DNA from: Bordetella parapertussis
GTDB taxonomy: Bacteria > Pseudomonadota > Gammaproteobacteria > Burkholderiales > Burkholderiaceae_B
Length of the DNA: 9,585 nt
NCBI GenBank assembly: GCA_945911685.1
Contig: CAMEAW010000103.1
Span: 1 to 9,585 of the forward strand
Reading direction: 5' to 3'
Below are positions 1 through 7,081 of the stretch, piece by piece; the first letter of the stretch is position 1, and each line of letters opens with the position of its first letter. Under the pieces are notes generated by a model. That model made no database searches. It saw nothing but the letters and a program-made list of their open reading frames with translations, and was not told the DNA's origin. A program made the translations under genes and the position numbers.

Positions 1-1098
1 ATTGTGACCGGCTGTATGGGGGTCGATGAATCGGTCATTCGTGCGGTACACCCCAGCGTACTGGCGGTCACTGGGCCACAGCAGTACGAACAGGTCGTGC
101 GTGCGGTGCACGAAGCTGCGCCGCCCAACCCCCTGCACGATCCGTTTACAGATTTGGTACCGCCACAAGGGATCAAGCTGACCCCACGCCACTACGCTTA
201 CCTCAAAATTTCTGAAGGTTGCAATCACCGCTGCAGCTTCTGCATTATCCCCTCGATGCGTGGCGATCTGGTCAGCCGCCCCGTGGGGGATGTACTTGAC
301 GAAGCCCAGCGCCTGGCGCGTGCCGGCGTCAAAGAGCTGTTGGTAATCTCACAAGACACCAGCGCCTATGGCGTAGACGTCAAGTACCGTAGCGGCTTCT
401 GGAACGGCCGGCCCGTTAAAACTCGCATGACCGAGCTTTGCTCAGCCTTATCCGAATTAGGTATTTGGGTGCGCCTGCATTATGTCTACCCCTACCCCAA
501 TGTCGACGAAGTGATTCCTTTGATGGCCGAAGGCAAAATTTTGCCTTATCTCGATATCCCGTTTCAGCACGCCAGCCCACGCATTTTGAAGGCCATGAAA
601 CGCCCTGCCTTTGAAGACCGCACGATGGCGCGGATCCATCGCTGGCGCGAGCAGTGCCCCGACATCACGTTGCGCTCAACCTTCATTGTTGGGTTTCCAG
701 GCGAAACAGAAAGCGAATTTCAATACTTGCTTGACTGGATGTCTGAGGCGCAACTCGACCGCGTCGGCTGTTTTCAATATTCACCCGTCGAAGGCGCGCC
801 CGCCAACGCGCTAGAGGGCGCCGTGCCGGATGAAGTCAAGCAAGAACGCTACGACCGCTTCATGGCACACCAACAAGCCATTTCAACCGAGCGTTTGGCG
901 CGCAAAGTGGGTAAAGAATTTGATGTACTCATCGACGAGGTTGACGACGAAGGCGCGGTCGGGCGCTCAAGCGCCGATGCCCCAGAAATCGATGGCAGCG
1001 TGTTTGTGGATAGTGCGGTGCCCCTGAAGCCGGGTGACATGGTGCGGGTGCGGGTCACAGACTCTGACGAGTACGACTTGTGGGCCGAAAAGATTTAG
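1..1098 (+). CDS. rimO: Ribosomal protein S12 methylthiotransferase RimO (5' end cut by window)
   Basis: A radical-SAM enzyme that adds a methylthio group to a conserved aspartate of ribosomal protein S12 in the cytoplasm, using two iron-sulfur clusters. The frame is open from base 1, so the true start lies upstream; roughly the first 75-80 residues of a protein of about 440 are missing. The window opens with VTGCMG, which holds the last cluster cysteine of the N-terminal methylthiotransferase domain. Next come [22 protein letters not shown], with the radical-SAM CxxxCxxC cysteines (near bases 220-243), then [10 protein letters not shown] and [14 protein letters not shown], which separate RimO from its tRNA-modifying relative MiaB. 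The end (about [11 protein letters not shown] to the stop) is a TRAM-like domain, thought to hold the S12 substrate. The inserted [11 protein letters not shown] segment is typical of burkholderial RimO as I remember it. Stop is TAG at 1096-1098. Confidence 0.96.
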   Translation: MVTGCMGVDESVIRAVHPSVLAVTGPQQYEQVVRAVHEAAPPNPLHDPFTDLVPPQGIKLTPRHYAYLKISEGCNHRCSFCIIPSMRGDLVSRPVGDVLDEAQRLARAGVKELLVISQDTSAYGVDVKYRSGFWNGRPVKTRMTELCSALSELGIWVRLHYVYPYPNVDEVIPLMAEGKILPYLDIPFQHASPRILKAMKRPAFEDRTMARIHRWREQCPDITLRSTFIVGFPGETESEFQYLLDWMSEAQLDRVGCFQYSPVEGAPANALEGAVPDEVKQERYDRFMAHQQAISTERLARKVGKEFDVLIDEVDDEGAVGRSSADAPEIDGSVFVDSAVPLKPGDMVRVRVTDSDEYDLWAEKI

Positions 1099-1115
1099 TG
1101 GGGTCACGCCCCCAC
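1098..1115 (+). terminator. GC-rich hairpin at the rimO stop codon, possible weak terminator
   Basis: GTGGGG (1098-1103) and CCCCAC (1110-1115) form a perfect 6-bp stem around a 6-base loop, starting on the last base of the rimO stop codon. No run of T follows, so it is not a standard intrinsic terminator. It could protect the mRNA end or help a Rho-dependent stop. Confidence 0.3.
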
Positions 1116-1116
1116 A

Positions 1117-1146
1117 TTGGCCAACTCTCAAGCCTCATCCTAAATA
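1117..1146 (+). promoter_or_regulatory. Weak candidate promoter for fmt
   Basis: TTGGCC (1117-1122, 4 of 6 bases like TTGACA) and TAAATA (1141-1146, 3 of 6 like TATAAT) lie 18 bp apart in the 101-bp gap between rimO and fmt. TTGGCCAA at 1117-1124 is also an 8-base palindrome. The match is poor, and fmt may instead be read through from rimO. Confidence 0.2.
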
Positions 1147-1199
1147 GCGACCATTAGCGGCGGATCAATCACCCGTCTCTGAACAGGATCTCGAGCAAT

Positions 1200-2198
1200 A
1201 TGGCTGCAACAGCACCACCGCCTTCTACGACAATCTCGCCCCCTTTGCGGGTCGGATTTGCCGGCACGCCCGAGTTTTCGGCCCAGGCTCTGGAGGCGAT
1301 TCTGGCAGCTGGGTTTAAGGTGCCGTTAGTGCTTACTCAGCCTGATCGCCCTTCTGGACGAGGACTTAAGCTCACGCCTAGCGCCGTAAAGCAGTGCGCC
1401 CTCAAGCACGAAATCGCTGTGGTGCAACCACGCAGTTTGCGCCTTGACGGCAAATACCCAGACGAGGCACGCAGCGCGCAAGCAGCTCTTGACTTGGCCG
1501 CGCTCGACGTTTTAGTGGTGGCCGCCTATGGCCTCATCTTGCCAAGCTGGGTGCTCACCACACCACGTTACGGGTGTCTGAATATTCACGCCAGCTTGCT
1601 GCCGCGCTGGCGCGGTGCGGCGCCGATTCAACGCGCCATCGAAGCCGGCGACACCCAAACGGGCGTCACCATCATGCAGATGGACGAAGGCCTGGATACC
1701 GGCGACATGCTGTTGGTTGAGTCACTGGCCATCTCGGACACTGAGACTGCCGCGACCTTGCACGATAGGCTCGCCGAGCAAGGCGCGCGACTGATCGTGG
1801 CGGCTTTGCGGGCGCTTCCTTATGGCACACTGGCTGCGCTTGCGCAACCGCCCGAGGGCGCCATCTACGCCTCAAAGCTTGATAAAGCCGAAGCCGCGCT
1901 TGACTTCACCCAGTCGGCCGCACAACTTGCGCGACGGATTCGGGCCTTTAATCCAGCACCCGGTGCCACACTCAAGCTGCCCGAGATTGAAGAGCCGGTA
2001 AAGGTCTGGAACGCGGTCGCACTCACCGCCACAGCCAAACAAGCCGCACCCGGCACCGTGATCGGCGCCACCCCAGAGGGGCTTGACATTGCCACGGCTC
2101 AAGGCATTTTGCGCCTGACCGAACTACAACGCGCTGGCGGCAAGCGGCAAAGCGCTGCGGCGTTTATTCAAGGTTGGAGTGGCGCGTCGAAAGCGTAA
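1200..2198 (+). CDS. fmt: Methionyl-tRNA formyltransferase
   Basis: Transfers a formyl group from 10-formyl-tetrahydrofolate to Met-tRNA(fMet), producing the initiator tRNA for bacterial translation. At 332 residues it is close to the usual size of about 315. The formyltransferase fold begins at [11 protein letters not shown] (residues 17-27). The catalytic Asn, His and Asp are all present: N128 and H130 in [17 protein letters not shown] and D166 in DEGLDTGDM, with the same 38-residue N-to-D spacing as E. coli Fmt (N106, H108, D144). The C-terminal part (from about residue 225) is the tRNA-binding domain. The ATG at 1200 gives about 15 Pro/Thr/Ser-rich residues ahead of the fold. It has AGGA at 1185-1188 (11 bases away) and GAG at 1193-1195. 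A TTG at 1245 would give the more usual short N-terminus, so the exact start is not certain. Its usual partner def lies downstream but on the opposite strand. Confidence 0.96.
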   Translation: MAATAPPPSTTISPPLRVGFAGTPEFSAQALEAILAAGFKVPLVLTQPDRPSGRGLKLTPSAVKQCALKHEIAVVQPRSLRLDGKYPDEARSAQAALDLAALDVLVVAAYGLILPSWVLTTPRYGCLNIHASLLPRWRGAAPIQRAIEAGDTQTGVTIMQMDEGLDTGDMLLVESLAISDTETAATLHDRLAEQGARLIVAALRALPYGTLAALAQPPEGAIYASKLDKAEAALDFTQSAAQLARRIRAFNPAPGATLKLPEIEEPVKVWNAVALTATAKQAAPGTVIGATPEGLDIATAQGILRLTELQRAGGKRQSAAAFIQGWSGASKA

Positions 2199-2200
2199 CG

Positions 2201-2220
2201 CGCAAGGTTCAGCTCTTGCG
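2201..2220. terminator. Hairpin between the convergent fmt and SemiSWEET genes
   Basis: CGCAAG (2201-2206) and CTTGCG (2215-2220) form a 6-bp stem around an 8-base loop, just after the fmt stop, in the 75-bp gap between converging genes. Neither strand has a T-run next to it, so a role in ending transcription is only suggested by position. Confidence 0.25.
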
Positions 2221-2273
2221 AACACGCCGTCACGGTCTGCTGACAGCGCCGAACGCTTGGTGCGCGCGTCGAC

Positions 2274-2525
2274 CTAGCGCTCTTTAAGCTTGAGCACCAA
2301 AATCGTACCTGCCATCACAAACGTAATCGAGTTTGAAAAAATCAGGGGTAGCGACTCAATAAATATGCCATACCCCAACCACAGGGCAATCCCCAGCGTA
2401 AACATCACATACATTGCCAAAGAAATCGCTTTGGTGTCGCGCGTTTTGATTGTTTTGTAGGTTTGTGGAAAAAATGCCGCGGTCGTCAAAAAGGCGGCTG
2501 TGTACCCCAGAATTTCGATGTGCAT
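2274..2525 (-). CDS. SemiSWEET family small sugar transporter
   Basis: An 83-residue inner-membrane protein with the three-helix half-transporter layout of bacterial SemiSWEETs (MtN3/PQ-loop family), which act as dimers and move sugars down their gradient. Helix 1 (residues 5-22) ends in the family Pro-Gln motif, FFPQTYKTIKTRDTKAIS (P20, Q21). Helix 2 is about residues 36-56, and helix 3 about 60-78. W49 and N65 fall at the places of the sugar-contacting Trp and Asn known from the Leptospira SemiSWEET (W48 and N64, from memory). The length is normal. It starts 9 bp after the def stop, so it is probably co-transcribed with def, although no clear Shine-Dalgarno sequence precedes its ATG and it may depend on coupling to def. 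Sugar specificity cannot be read from sequence, and some relatives have no proven transport role. Confidence 0.85.
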   Translation of the reverse strand: MHIEILGYTAAFLTTAAFFPQTYKTIKTRDTKAISLAMYVMFTLGIALWLGYGIFIESLPLIFSNSITFVMAGTILVLKLKER

Positions 2526-2534
2526 GAGTCTGCG

Positions 2535-3047
2535 CTAAACCCGCTCAAGTTCGCGTTGTTCTTTACGCAGACGGGCTTTTAACCGTGTTTGCTTTAGATA
2601 CGACAAGTGCTGCACAAACACTTTGCCATTTAAATGGTCGATCTCGTGCTGCACGCACACTGCCAGCAACCCTTCGGCGTCAAATTCGTGCACCTCGCCC
2701 TCAAGGTTCAGCGCCCGCACGCGCACCGTCGCGGGTCGCACGACCTCGTCGTATACACCAGGCACCGACAAACATCCCTCTTCGTGGGTTTTTTGCTCGT
2801 TACTCAACGACACGATCTCTGGGTTTATCAACACCATTAAATCGTCTTTATCTTCGCTGACATCGATCACTACGACGCGCTCGTGCACATCAATCTGCGT
2901 AGCCGCCAACCCCACCCCAGGTGCGTCGTACATGGTTTCGGCCATGTCAGCCGCTAACTTTCGGATGCGGTCCGTCACCGCAGCCACAGGCTTAGCGACC
3001 TTGTGCAAGCGTTTGTCAGGGAAGTGCAGGATTGGAAGCAGGGCCAT
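2535..3047 (-). CDS. def: Peptide deformylase
   Basis: A metalloenzyme that removes the formyl group from the N-terminal methionine of new proteins. At 170 residues it is the usual length. All three family motifs are present: GVGLAATQ (residues 44-51), EEGCLSVPG with the metal-binding C92, and QHEIDH with H134, the catalytic E135 and H138. Cys and the two His bind Fe(II) or Zn; the glutamate is the general base. The C-terminus is a basic/acidic helix (about 145-170). The ATG at 3047 starts [14 protein letters not shown], the normal deformylase N-terminus. No good Shine-Dalgarno lies upstream. It works in the same cycle as Fmt but is transcribed towards it, with the SemiSWEET gene 9 bp downstream. 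Confidence 0.97.
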   Translation of the reverse strand: MALLPILHFPDKRLHKVAKPVAAVTDRIRKLAADMAETMYDAPGVGLAATQIDVHERVVVIDVSEDKDDLMVLINPEIVSLSNEQKTHEEGCLSVPGVYDEVVRPATVRVRALNLEGEVHEFDAEGLLAVCVQHEIDHLNGKVFVQHLSYLKQTRLKARLRKEQRELERV

Positions 3048-3067
3048 ACGTGCAAAATTAGTTGGGT

Positions 3068-3096
3068 TTGTAACGTTATTAACATTTTAATTTATT
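3068..3096 (+). promoter_or_regulatory. Candidate distal promoter for the hyu operon, with palindromes
   Basis: TTGTAA (3068-3073, 4 of 6) and TTTATT (3091-3096, 4 of 6) are 17 bp apart and would start RNA near 3103, giving a leader of about 200 bases. The element sits face to face with the def promoter. TAACGTTA (3071-3078) is a perfect 8-base palindrome overlapped by GTTA-T-TAAC (3075-3083), and ATTGCAAT (3107-3114) is another; any could be an operator. No regulator gene is seen in the window. Confidence 0.25.
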
Positions 3097-3113
3097 CAGG
3101 CGCTGAATTGCAA
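3084..3113 (-). promoter_or_regulatory. Candidate sigma-70 promoter for def
   Basis: Read on the - strand, TTGCAA (3113-3108, 4 of 6) is followed after 18 bp by TAAAAT (3089-3084, 5 of 6 like TATAAT). Transcription would start near 3077, about 30 bases before the def ATG. This is the best promoter match in the intergenic region, but it is judged by eye only. Confidence 0.4.
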
Positions 3114-3130
3114 TGAAACCTTGTTTTCAG

Positions 3131-3238
3131 GGCGGTGGCCTGCCCACTCGCCGCAGTCGCGCAAATTAGACGTGCCATTCGGCTGTGGGCGGTACCGATC
3201 TAAATAGGCTTGAACTAGCGCAAACCTAGGGGTTTCGC
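3131..3238 (+). other. Inverted-repeat-rich stretch, possible structured leader RNA of the hyu operon
   Basis: Three helices follow one another. (1) GGCGGTGG (3131-3138) pairs with CCAC-T-CGCC (3144-3152) around a 5-base loop: 8 bp with one bulged T. (2) CCGCAGTC (3151-3158) pairs with GGCTGTGG (3181-3188): 8 bp including two G-U pairs, continued inside by GCGC (3159-3162) with GTGC (3172-3175). Its first bases compete with helix 1. (3) GCG-C-AAACC (3218-3226) pairs with GGTTTCGC (3231-3238) around TAGG: 8 bp with one bulged C. The three G-U pairs in (2) would be A-C mismatches on the other strand, which hints that the + strand RNA is the folded form. It fits no riboswitch consensus I know. 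It could also be a copy of a dispersed repeat. Confidence 0.35.
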
Positions 3239-3240
3239 CC

Positions 3241-3281
3241 TTGACAAAGAGGCTGCCAGAACCCACGATCAAACTTAGTAT
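3241..3281 (+). promoter_or_regulatory. Candidate proximal promoter(s) of the hyu operon
   Basis: A perfect -35 hexamer TTGACA lies at 3241-3246, but at 17 bp spacing it has only the poor -10 CACGAT (3264-3269, 3 of 6). A second pairing is CTGCCA (3253-3258, 4 of 6) with TAGTAT (3276-3281, 4 of 6) at 17 bp, which would start RNA very close to the ribosome site. A run of seven T follows at 3281-3287. Which of these works, if any, cannot be decided by eye. Confidence 0.3.
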
Positions 3282-3303
3282 TTTTTTGAAGGTTTGAGAT
3301 TGT

Positions 3304-5367
3304 ATGAATCGCATTGGTATTGACGTAGGTGGCACGTTCACGGACATTGTCTTGGTTGACGACGCCACCGGACAAATCTGGTCCGCGAAGGTGCCGACCA
3401 CTCCTTCAGATCGGGTGGTCGGTGCCATGCACGGCTTTCATCGAATCTTAGATCTGAGCGGCAAGACAAGTGCCGAAATTGGCTTTATCGGTCACGGCAC
3501 CACCATGGCCACCAACATGATTGTTGAGGGCAAGGGTGCCAAGACCGCGCTCATTACCACGGCCGGTTTTCGCGATGTTCTTGAGCTACGCAGGGTCTCG
3601 CGCCACGACCGAGCTGATTTGTATGACTTGCAATTTGAAAATCCTAAGCCTCTCGTAGAACGACGCTGGCGCCTCGAGGTGCCCGAGCGCCTGCGCCCCG
3701 ACGGCTCGATCGAGACACCTCTTGACCTCCAGGCCCTAGCAAGTCTGGCTGAAAAAATTAGCGCTTCAGATATCGAAGCGGTAGCGATTTGCTTTTTGCA
3801 CGCCTACGTCAATCCCGCACATGAAAAGCAAGCCTTTGACCTGCTTAAGCAATTATTACCGCAGCACTTCATTACCGCATCACATCAGGTCAACCCTGAA
3901 ATGCAAGAATACGAGCGCACGAGCTCGACCGTCATGAACGCCCTCTTAGGCCCTGTCTGTGGTCGCTATATCCATCATTTTGACAGTCAGCTTCAAGCCG
4001 CAGGCTTTCGCGGCGAGTTGCTGTTCATGCAATCAAACGGCGGTTTAGCGTCAACGGCGGTGGTTGCCGCTAAGCCAATCGTGCTGCTTGAGTCGGGCCC
4101 TGCGGGCGGGGTTAGTGCAGCGGTGCGCGCCAGCGAAAAGGGCCAGCTGCCCGGCGTATTACTCGGCGACATGGGGGGCACCACCTTTGATGTCTCACTG
4201 ATTCGCGACTCGCGCCCCGAACTTCGCAACAGCAGCCTGCTGCATACCCATGCCGTGCGTGCACCCACCATCGACATCGACTCAATTGGCGCGGGCGGCG
4301 GCTCGATCGCCTGGATTGACAGCGGCGGCGGCGTGCATATTGGCCCTCAAAGCGCAGGGGCTGATCCGGGCCCAGCCTGTTATGGCCGTGGCGGCAAGCG
4401 CCCTACCGTGACGGACTGCAACGTCTTGCTCGGTTATGTAGACCCGAATTCATTTTTAGGTGGCGAGTTCAAACTCGATGCGCGAGCAGCCGCAGACGCC
4501 GTAGAAGAGCATCTGGCCAAACCGCTGGGGGTATCGGCGCTGGAAGCCGCGTGGACCGTTCGGGTGGTTGCCAACGCCTTAATGGCGCAAGCCATGCGCC
4601 TGATGACCGTTGAGCGCGGCTTTGATCCGCGCGAGTTGTCTTACATGTGCTACGGCGGCGCGGGCCCCGTGCACGCGATTGATCTGGCCGAAGAACTCGA
4701 AATCAAAGAGGTAATCGTGCCACCACTACCTGGTCTGTTCAGTGCCTTTGGCATGATCGTGGCCGATCGGCAGTTTGATGGGCAAACTGCAGTTGAAACC
4801 GAGCTTGAGGCTATTGCTGCGCGGGACATCGCGGCACTTTGCGCCGAGCTCAGGCAGCAGGCACTCGATACCTTCGGCGCTCAACAAAATTCGCATTCGG
4901 TGCAAACCCAGTTTCGTGCCGATTGCCGCTACACCGGTCAGCCCGCTTCGATCTCGGTCGACATCCCTGCCAACATGCTTGACGAGTCTGAACAACACAG
5001 CCTGATTGCGACCATTCGTGCCGGCTTTGAAACGGACCATAAGCGAATGTGGAACTTCACCAAGCCTAATCAACCGATCGTATTAGTGAACTTGCGTGTG
5101 CAAGCCAGCGTGCGCACAGGTTGGCGCGGCGTTGTGCAGCAATCAAACGCACGTATCGTCGCGCACGAGCACCCGGTGCCACGCGCACGTGAAGTCTATA
5201 TCGACGGTCGTATGCAAGCGCTACCGACCTACCAACGCTCAGACCTTGCTCCGCTCGCCGTCTTGGCTGGGCCCGCCATTATTGAAGAACAAAGCAGCTG
5301 CTTGATTTTCAAAGCGGGCCAGACTGCACGGATCGATGCGGTCGGCAATTTGCGTATTTCACTCTAG
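3304..5367 (+). CDS. hyuA: Hydantoinase/oxoprolinase family protein, ATP-binding subunit A (HyuA-like)
   Basis: The larger subunit of a two-part cytoplasmic enzyme of the family that includes N-methylhydantoinase, 5-oxoprolinase and the acetone/acetophenone carboxylases. In this family ATP activates a carbonyl so that a ring can be opened or a ketone carboxylated. The 687-residue length is normal (about 680-720). GIDVGGTFTDIV (5-16) and GDMGGTTFDVS (288-298) are the two phosphate loops of the actin/hexokinase-type ATP site. GHGTTMATNM, LESGPAGGVSAA, GAGGGS (329-334), AGADPGPACYGRGG (about 351-364) and YGGAGPVHA (450-458) are further family signatures. The end, GPAIIEEQSS, is the conserved C-terminal beta domain. 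The ATG at 3304 has GAAGG at 3288-3292 and GAG at 3296-3298. The gene ends 7 bp before hyuB. Family membership is firm; whether it is a hydantoinase, oxoprolinase or carboxylase is open. Confidence 0.93.
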   Translation: MNRIGIDVGGTFTDIVLVDDATGQIWSAKVPTTPSDRVVGAMHGFHRILDLSGKTSAEIGFIGHGTTMATNMIVEGKGAKTALITTAGFRDVLELRRVSRHDRADLYDLQFENPKPLVERRWRLEVPERLRPDGSIETPLDLQALASLAEKISASDIEAVAICFLHAYVNPAHEKQAFDLLKQLLPQHFITASHQVNPEMQEYERTSSTVMNALLGPVCGRYIHHFDSQLQAAGFRGELLFMQSNGGLASTAVVAAKPIVLLESGPAGGVSAAVRASEKGQLPGVLLGDMGGTTFDVSLIRDSRPELRNSSLLHTHAVRAPTIDIDSIGAGGGSIAWIDSGGGVHIGPQSAGADPGPACYGRGGKRPTVTDCNVLLGYVDPNSFLGGEFKLDARAAADAVEEHLAKPLGVSALEAAWTVRVVANALMAQAMRLMTVERGFDPRELSYMCYGGAGPVHAIDLAEELEIKEVIVPPLPGLFSAFGMIVADRQFDGQTAVETELEAIAARDIAALCAELRQQALDTFGAQQNSHSVQTQFRADCRYTGQPASISVDIPANMLDESEQHSLIATIRAGFETDHKRMWNFTKPNQPIVLVNLRVQASVRTGWRGVVQQSNARIVAHEHPVPRAREVYIDGRMQALPTYQRSDLAPLAVLAGPAIIEEQSSCLIFKAGQTARIDAVGNLRISL

Positions 5368-5369
5368 GG
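5366..5369 (+). promoter_or_regulatory. Ribosome binding site of hyuB, overlapping the hyuA stop
   Basis: AGGG shares the AG of the hyuA TAG stop (5365-5367) and lies 5 bases before the ATG at 5375. It decides that start over the in-frame ATG at 5336 inside hyuA, and suggests that ribosomes ending hyuA restart on hyuB. Confidence 0.6.
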
Positions 5370-5374
5370 TCAAC

Positions 5375-7081
5375 ATGCAAACGATTGTTTACGAAATTTT
5401 GCGCAATTCACTTTACGCCATCGCGCGTGAAATGAAAATCGCCATGATGCGCACTGCGGCCAGCCCGATTATGCATTTGGGCGCAGACGCCTCTGCCGCG
5501 GTCTTTGACGCGCAGATGCAACTTGTGGCGCAAGGCAATGACATCCCAACCATGTTGGGGTCAGCCGTGATCTCAACCAAAGTTTCGGTTGAAGCGATTG
5601 GTCGCGACAACCTACGCCCGGGCGACGTCATCATCAGCAACGATGCCTACCTTGGCGGGGGCAATCATCAGCCTGATATTCAAATCACGCGCCCTGTGTT
5701 TGTTGGCAACGAAATCGTCGCCTTTGTGATGACTCGCGGCCACTGGAACGACATCGGTGGGCAAGCACCGGGCAGCTACGCCCTCAACACCTGGGATATC
5801 TATGGCGAAGGTATCCGTATCCCGCCTGTGCTGCTGTTTCGTAACGATGAGATCGTACGCGACGTGCAAAACATGATCGTCAGTAACACACGCGATCCAG
5901 AAGGTCGGCTACTCGATATTCAAGCGCAGTATGCCGGCACCTTTGTTGGCGATCAACGGATTCAGTCCTTGGTGAAGAAGTATGGTGCAGACGCCCTGCG
6001 CGATGCCATGAAACGCTCGCTCGACCATTCTGAAACCTTGATGCGCGAAGCAATTCGCGGCATCCCTGATGGCGTGTATGAAGCCGAAGATTTCGTTGAA
6101 GGCGTGCAATCGCCTGGTTGGTCGGGCGCGAATATCCCAATCAAAGTTAAAGTTACGGTGGCGGGCGATCAGATCCACTTTGATTACACCGGTACGGGTA
6201 AACAAGCGCGCGGTGGGATCAATTGCCCCTTAGCCGTCACCTGTAACAGCACCTGGTTTACGGTCAAGGCCCTCACCGATGTGGCAATACCGATCAATCA
6301 AGGGTGCTATCGCCCCGTGACGATCGAAGCGCCCCTGGGCAGCATCGTGAACTGTACCTTTCCGGCCTCGGTTGTGAGCGGCAACACTGAAACCTCACCT
6401 CGTGTGATCGACCTCTGCTTAAAAGCGTTATCGCAAGCCGTACCCGAACGCGTGATTGGTCAAAGCAACTGCGCAGCCTGCTCGGGCGTCTTTGGCGGGC
6501 GCGACCCCAACGAAGCACGGGTGCGTCGCACCGGCAAAGAATTCATCAGCTTAGTCGAACCGCATGGCGGCGGCATGGGCGCTCGTGCCACGCGTGATGG
6601 CATTAATGGCATTCGCGTCTATGTGGGCAACGCGGGTGCCTTGCCCGTTGAGTTTATCGAACAGACCATGCCGATCACCGTCGAAGCCTGGGCACTTGTA
6701 CCCGATAGCGGCGGCGCGGGTCGGTGGCGTGGGGGCTTAACCTCACGGCGCACTTACCGCGTCGGCTTTGAAGAGGCCACTGTGACAGCCGCAGGCGAAC
6801 GTGGCCAAGCGGCGCCAGAAGGCTATTTTGGCGGTTTAGCGGGTGGCCTCTTTGAATGCCGCATCGTGAGCCCCGATGGCACCGAGCGCGCTATGCCAAG
6901 CAAGGGCGCAACCGAGATTGTCCACCTAGGCGATCGAGTGCTCTTGCAACCCGCCGGCAGTGGCGGCTACGGCGACCCGAAAGAGCGCGCGGTTGCGTCA
7001 ATCGAGGCCGATCTGCTGGACGGCTATATCACCATCGAAGCAGCGCGTTCGTTATACGGTTATCAAGGAAGTATCGAATGA
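5375..7081 (+). CDS. hyuB: Hydantoinase/oxoprolinase family protein, subunit B (HyuB-like)
   Basis: Partner of the preceding HyuA; the two normally form one ATP-dependent enzyme. The protein has 568 residues, the usual size. DAQMQLVAQGNDIPTMLGS, GDVIISNDAYLGGGNHQPD, RGHWNDIGG, SGNTETSPRVIDL, GGGMGARATRDG and GSGGYGDP are family signatures in the expected order. H98, D101 and H123 have the same spacing (3 and 25 residues) as the His-Asp-His metal ligands I remember for acetone carboxylase, so a bound metal is likely. Odd points: the common 'PVHLGSM' reads PTMLGSA, and 'NDPY..GTH' reads NDAYLGGGNH, so this belongs to a divergent branch. I chose the ATG at 5375 because a Shine-Dalgarno precedes it and MQTIVYEILRNSLYAIAREM is the normal N-terminus; an in-frame ATG at 5336 would overlap hyuA. 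The TGA stop overlaps the next ATG. Confidence 0.93.
   Translation: MQTIVYEILRNSLYAIAREMKIAMMRTAASPIMHLGADASAAVFDAQMQLVAQGNDIPTMLGSAVISTKVSVEAIGRDNLRPGDVIISNDAYLGGGNHQPDIQITRPVFVGNEIVAFVMTRGHWNDIGGQAPGSYALNTWDIYGEGIRIPPVLLFRNDEIVRDVQNMIVSNTRDPEGRLLDIQAQYAGTFVGDQRIQSLVKKYGADALRDAMKRSLDHSETLMREAIRGIPDGVYEAEDFVEGVQSPGWSGANIPIKVKVTVAGDQIHFDYTGTGKQARGGINCPLAVTCNSTWFTVKALTDVAIPINQGCYRPVTIEAPLGSIVNCTFPASVVSGNTETSPRVIDLCLKALSQAVPERVIGQSNCAACSGVFGGRDPNEARVRRTGKEFISLVEPHGGGMGARATRDGINGIRVYVGNAGALPVEFIEQTMPITVEAWALVPDSGGAGRWRGGLTSRRTYRVGFEEATVTAAGERGQAAPEGYFGGLAGGLFECRIVSPDGTERAMPSKGATEIVHLGDRVLLQPAGSGGYGDPKERAVASIEADLLDGYITIEAARSLYGYQGSIE
7065..7071 (+). promoter_or_regulatory. Ribosome binding site of the CoA-transferase gene
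   Basis: AAGGAAG lies inside the end of hyuB, 6 bases before the ATG at 7078. It decides that start over an in-frame ATG at 6856, which would add 74 Arg-rich residues that look like shadow translation of hyuB. Confidence 0.7.

Noticed and set aside
2623..3090. Open frame of 155 codons on the + strand opposite def
   Set aside because: Ser/Thr/Arg-rich shadow translation of the clear def gene on the other strand.
3131..3238. Known structured RNA (tmRNA, 6S RNA, SRP RNA, RNase P RNA)
   Set aside because: None of the conserved core sequences of these RNAs could be found on either strand.
3226..3287. Riboswitch (TPP or guanidine type) or intrinsic attenuator suggested by AGGGG, GAGGCTG and the T-run
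   Set aside because: The conserved cores of these riboswitches are not present in order, and no GC-rich hairpin directly precedes the seven-T run.
3096..3428. Open frame of 110 codons on the - strand across the intergenic region and the hyuA start
   Set aside because: It overlaps the antisense of the conserved HyuA ATP loop, resembles no family I know, and its intergenic part is explained by inverted repeats. A protein remnant in 3096-3303 is not fully excluded.
5336..5374. Earlier in-frame ATG for hyuB
   Set aside because: It would add 13 non-family residues within hyuA; the ATG at 5375 has its own ribosome site.
6856..7077. Possible 74-residue N-terminal extension of the CoA-transferase
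   Set aside because: It lies wholly inside hyuB in another frame and is Arg-rich; the ATG at 7078 has a good ribosome site and gives the normal family N-terminus.
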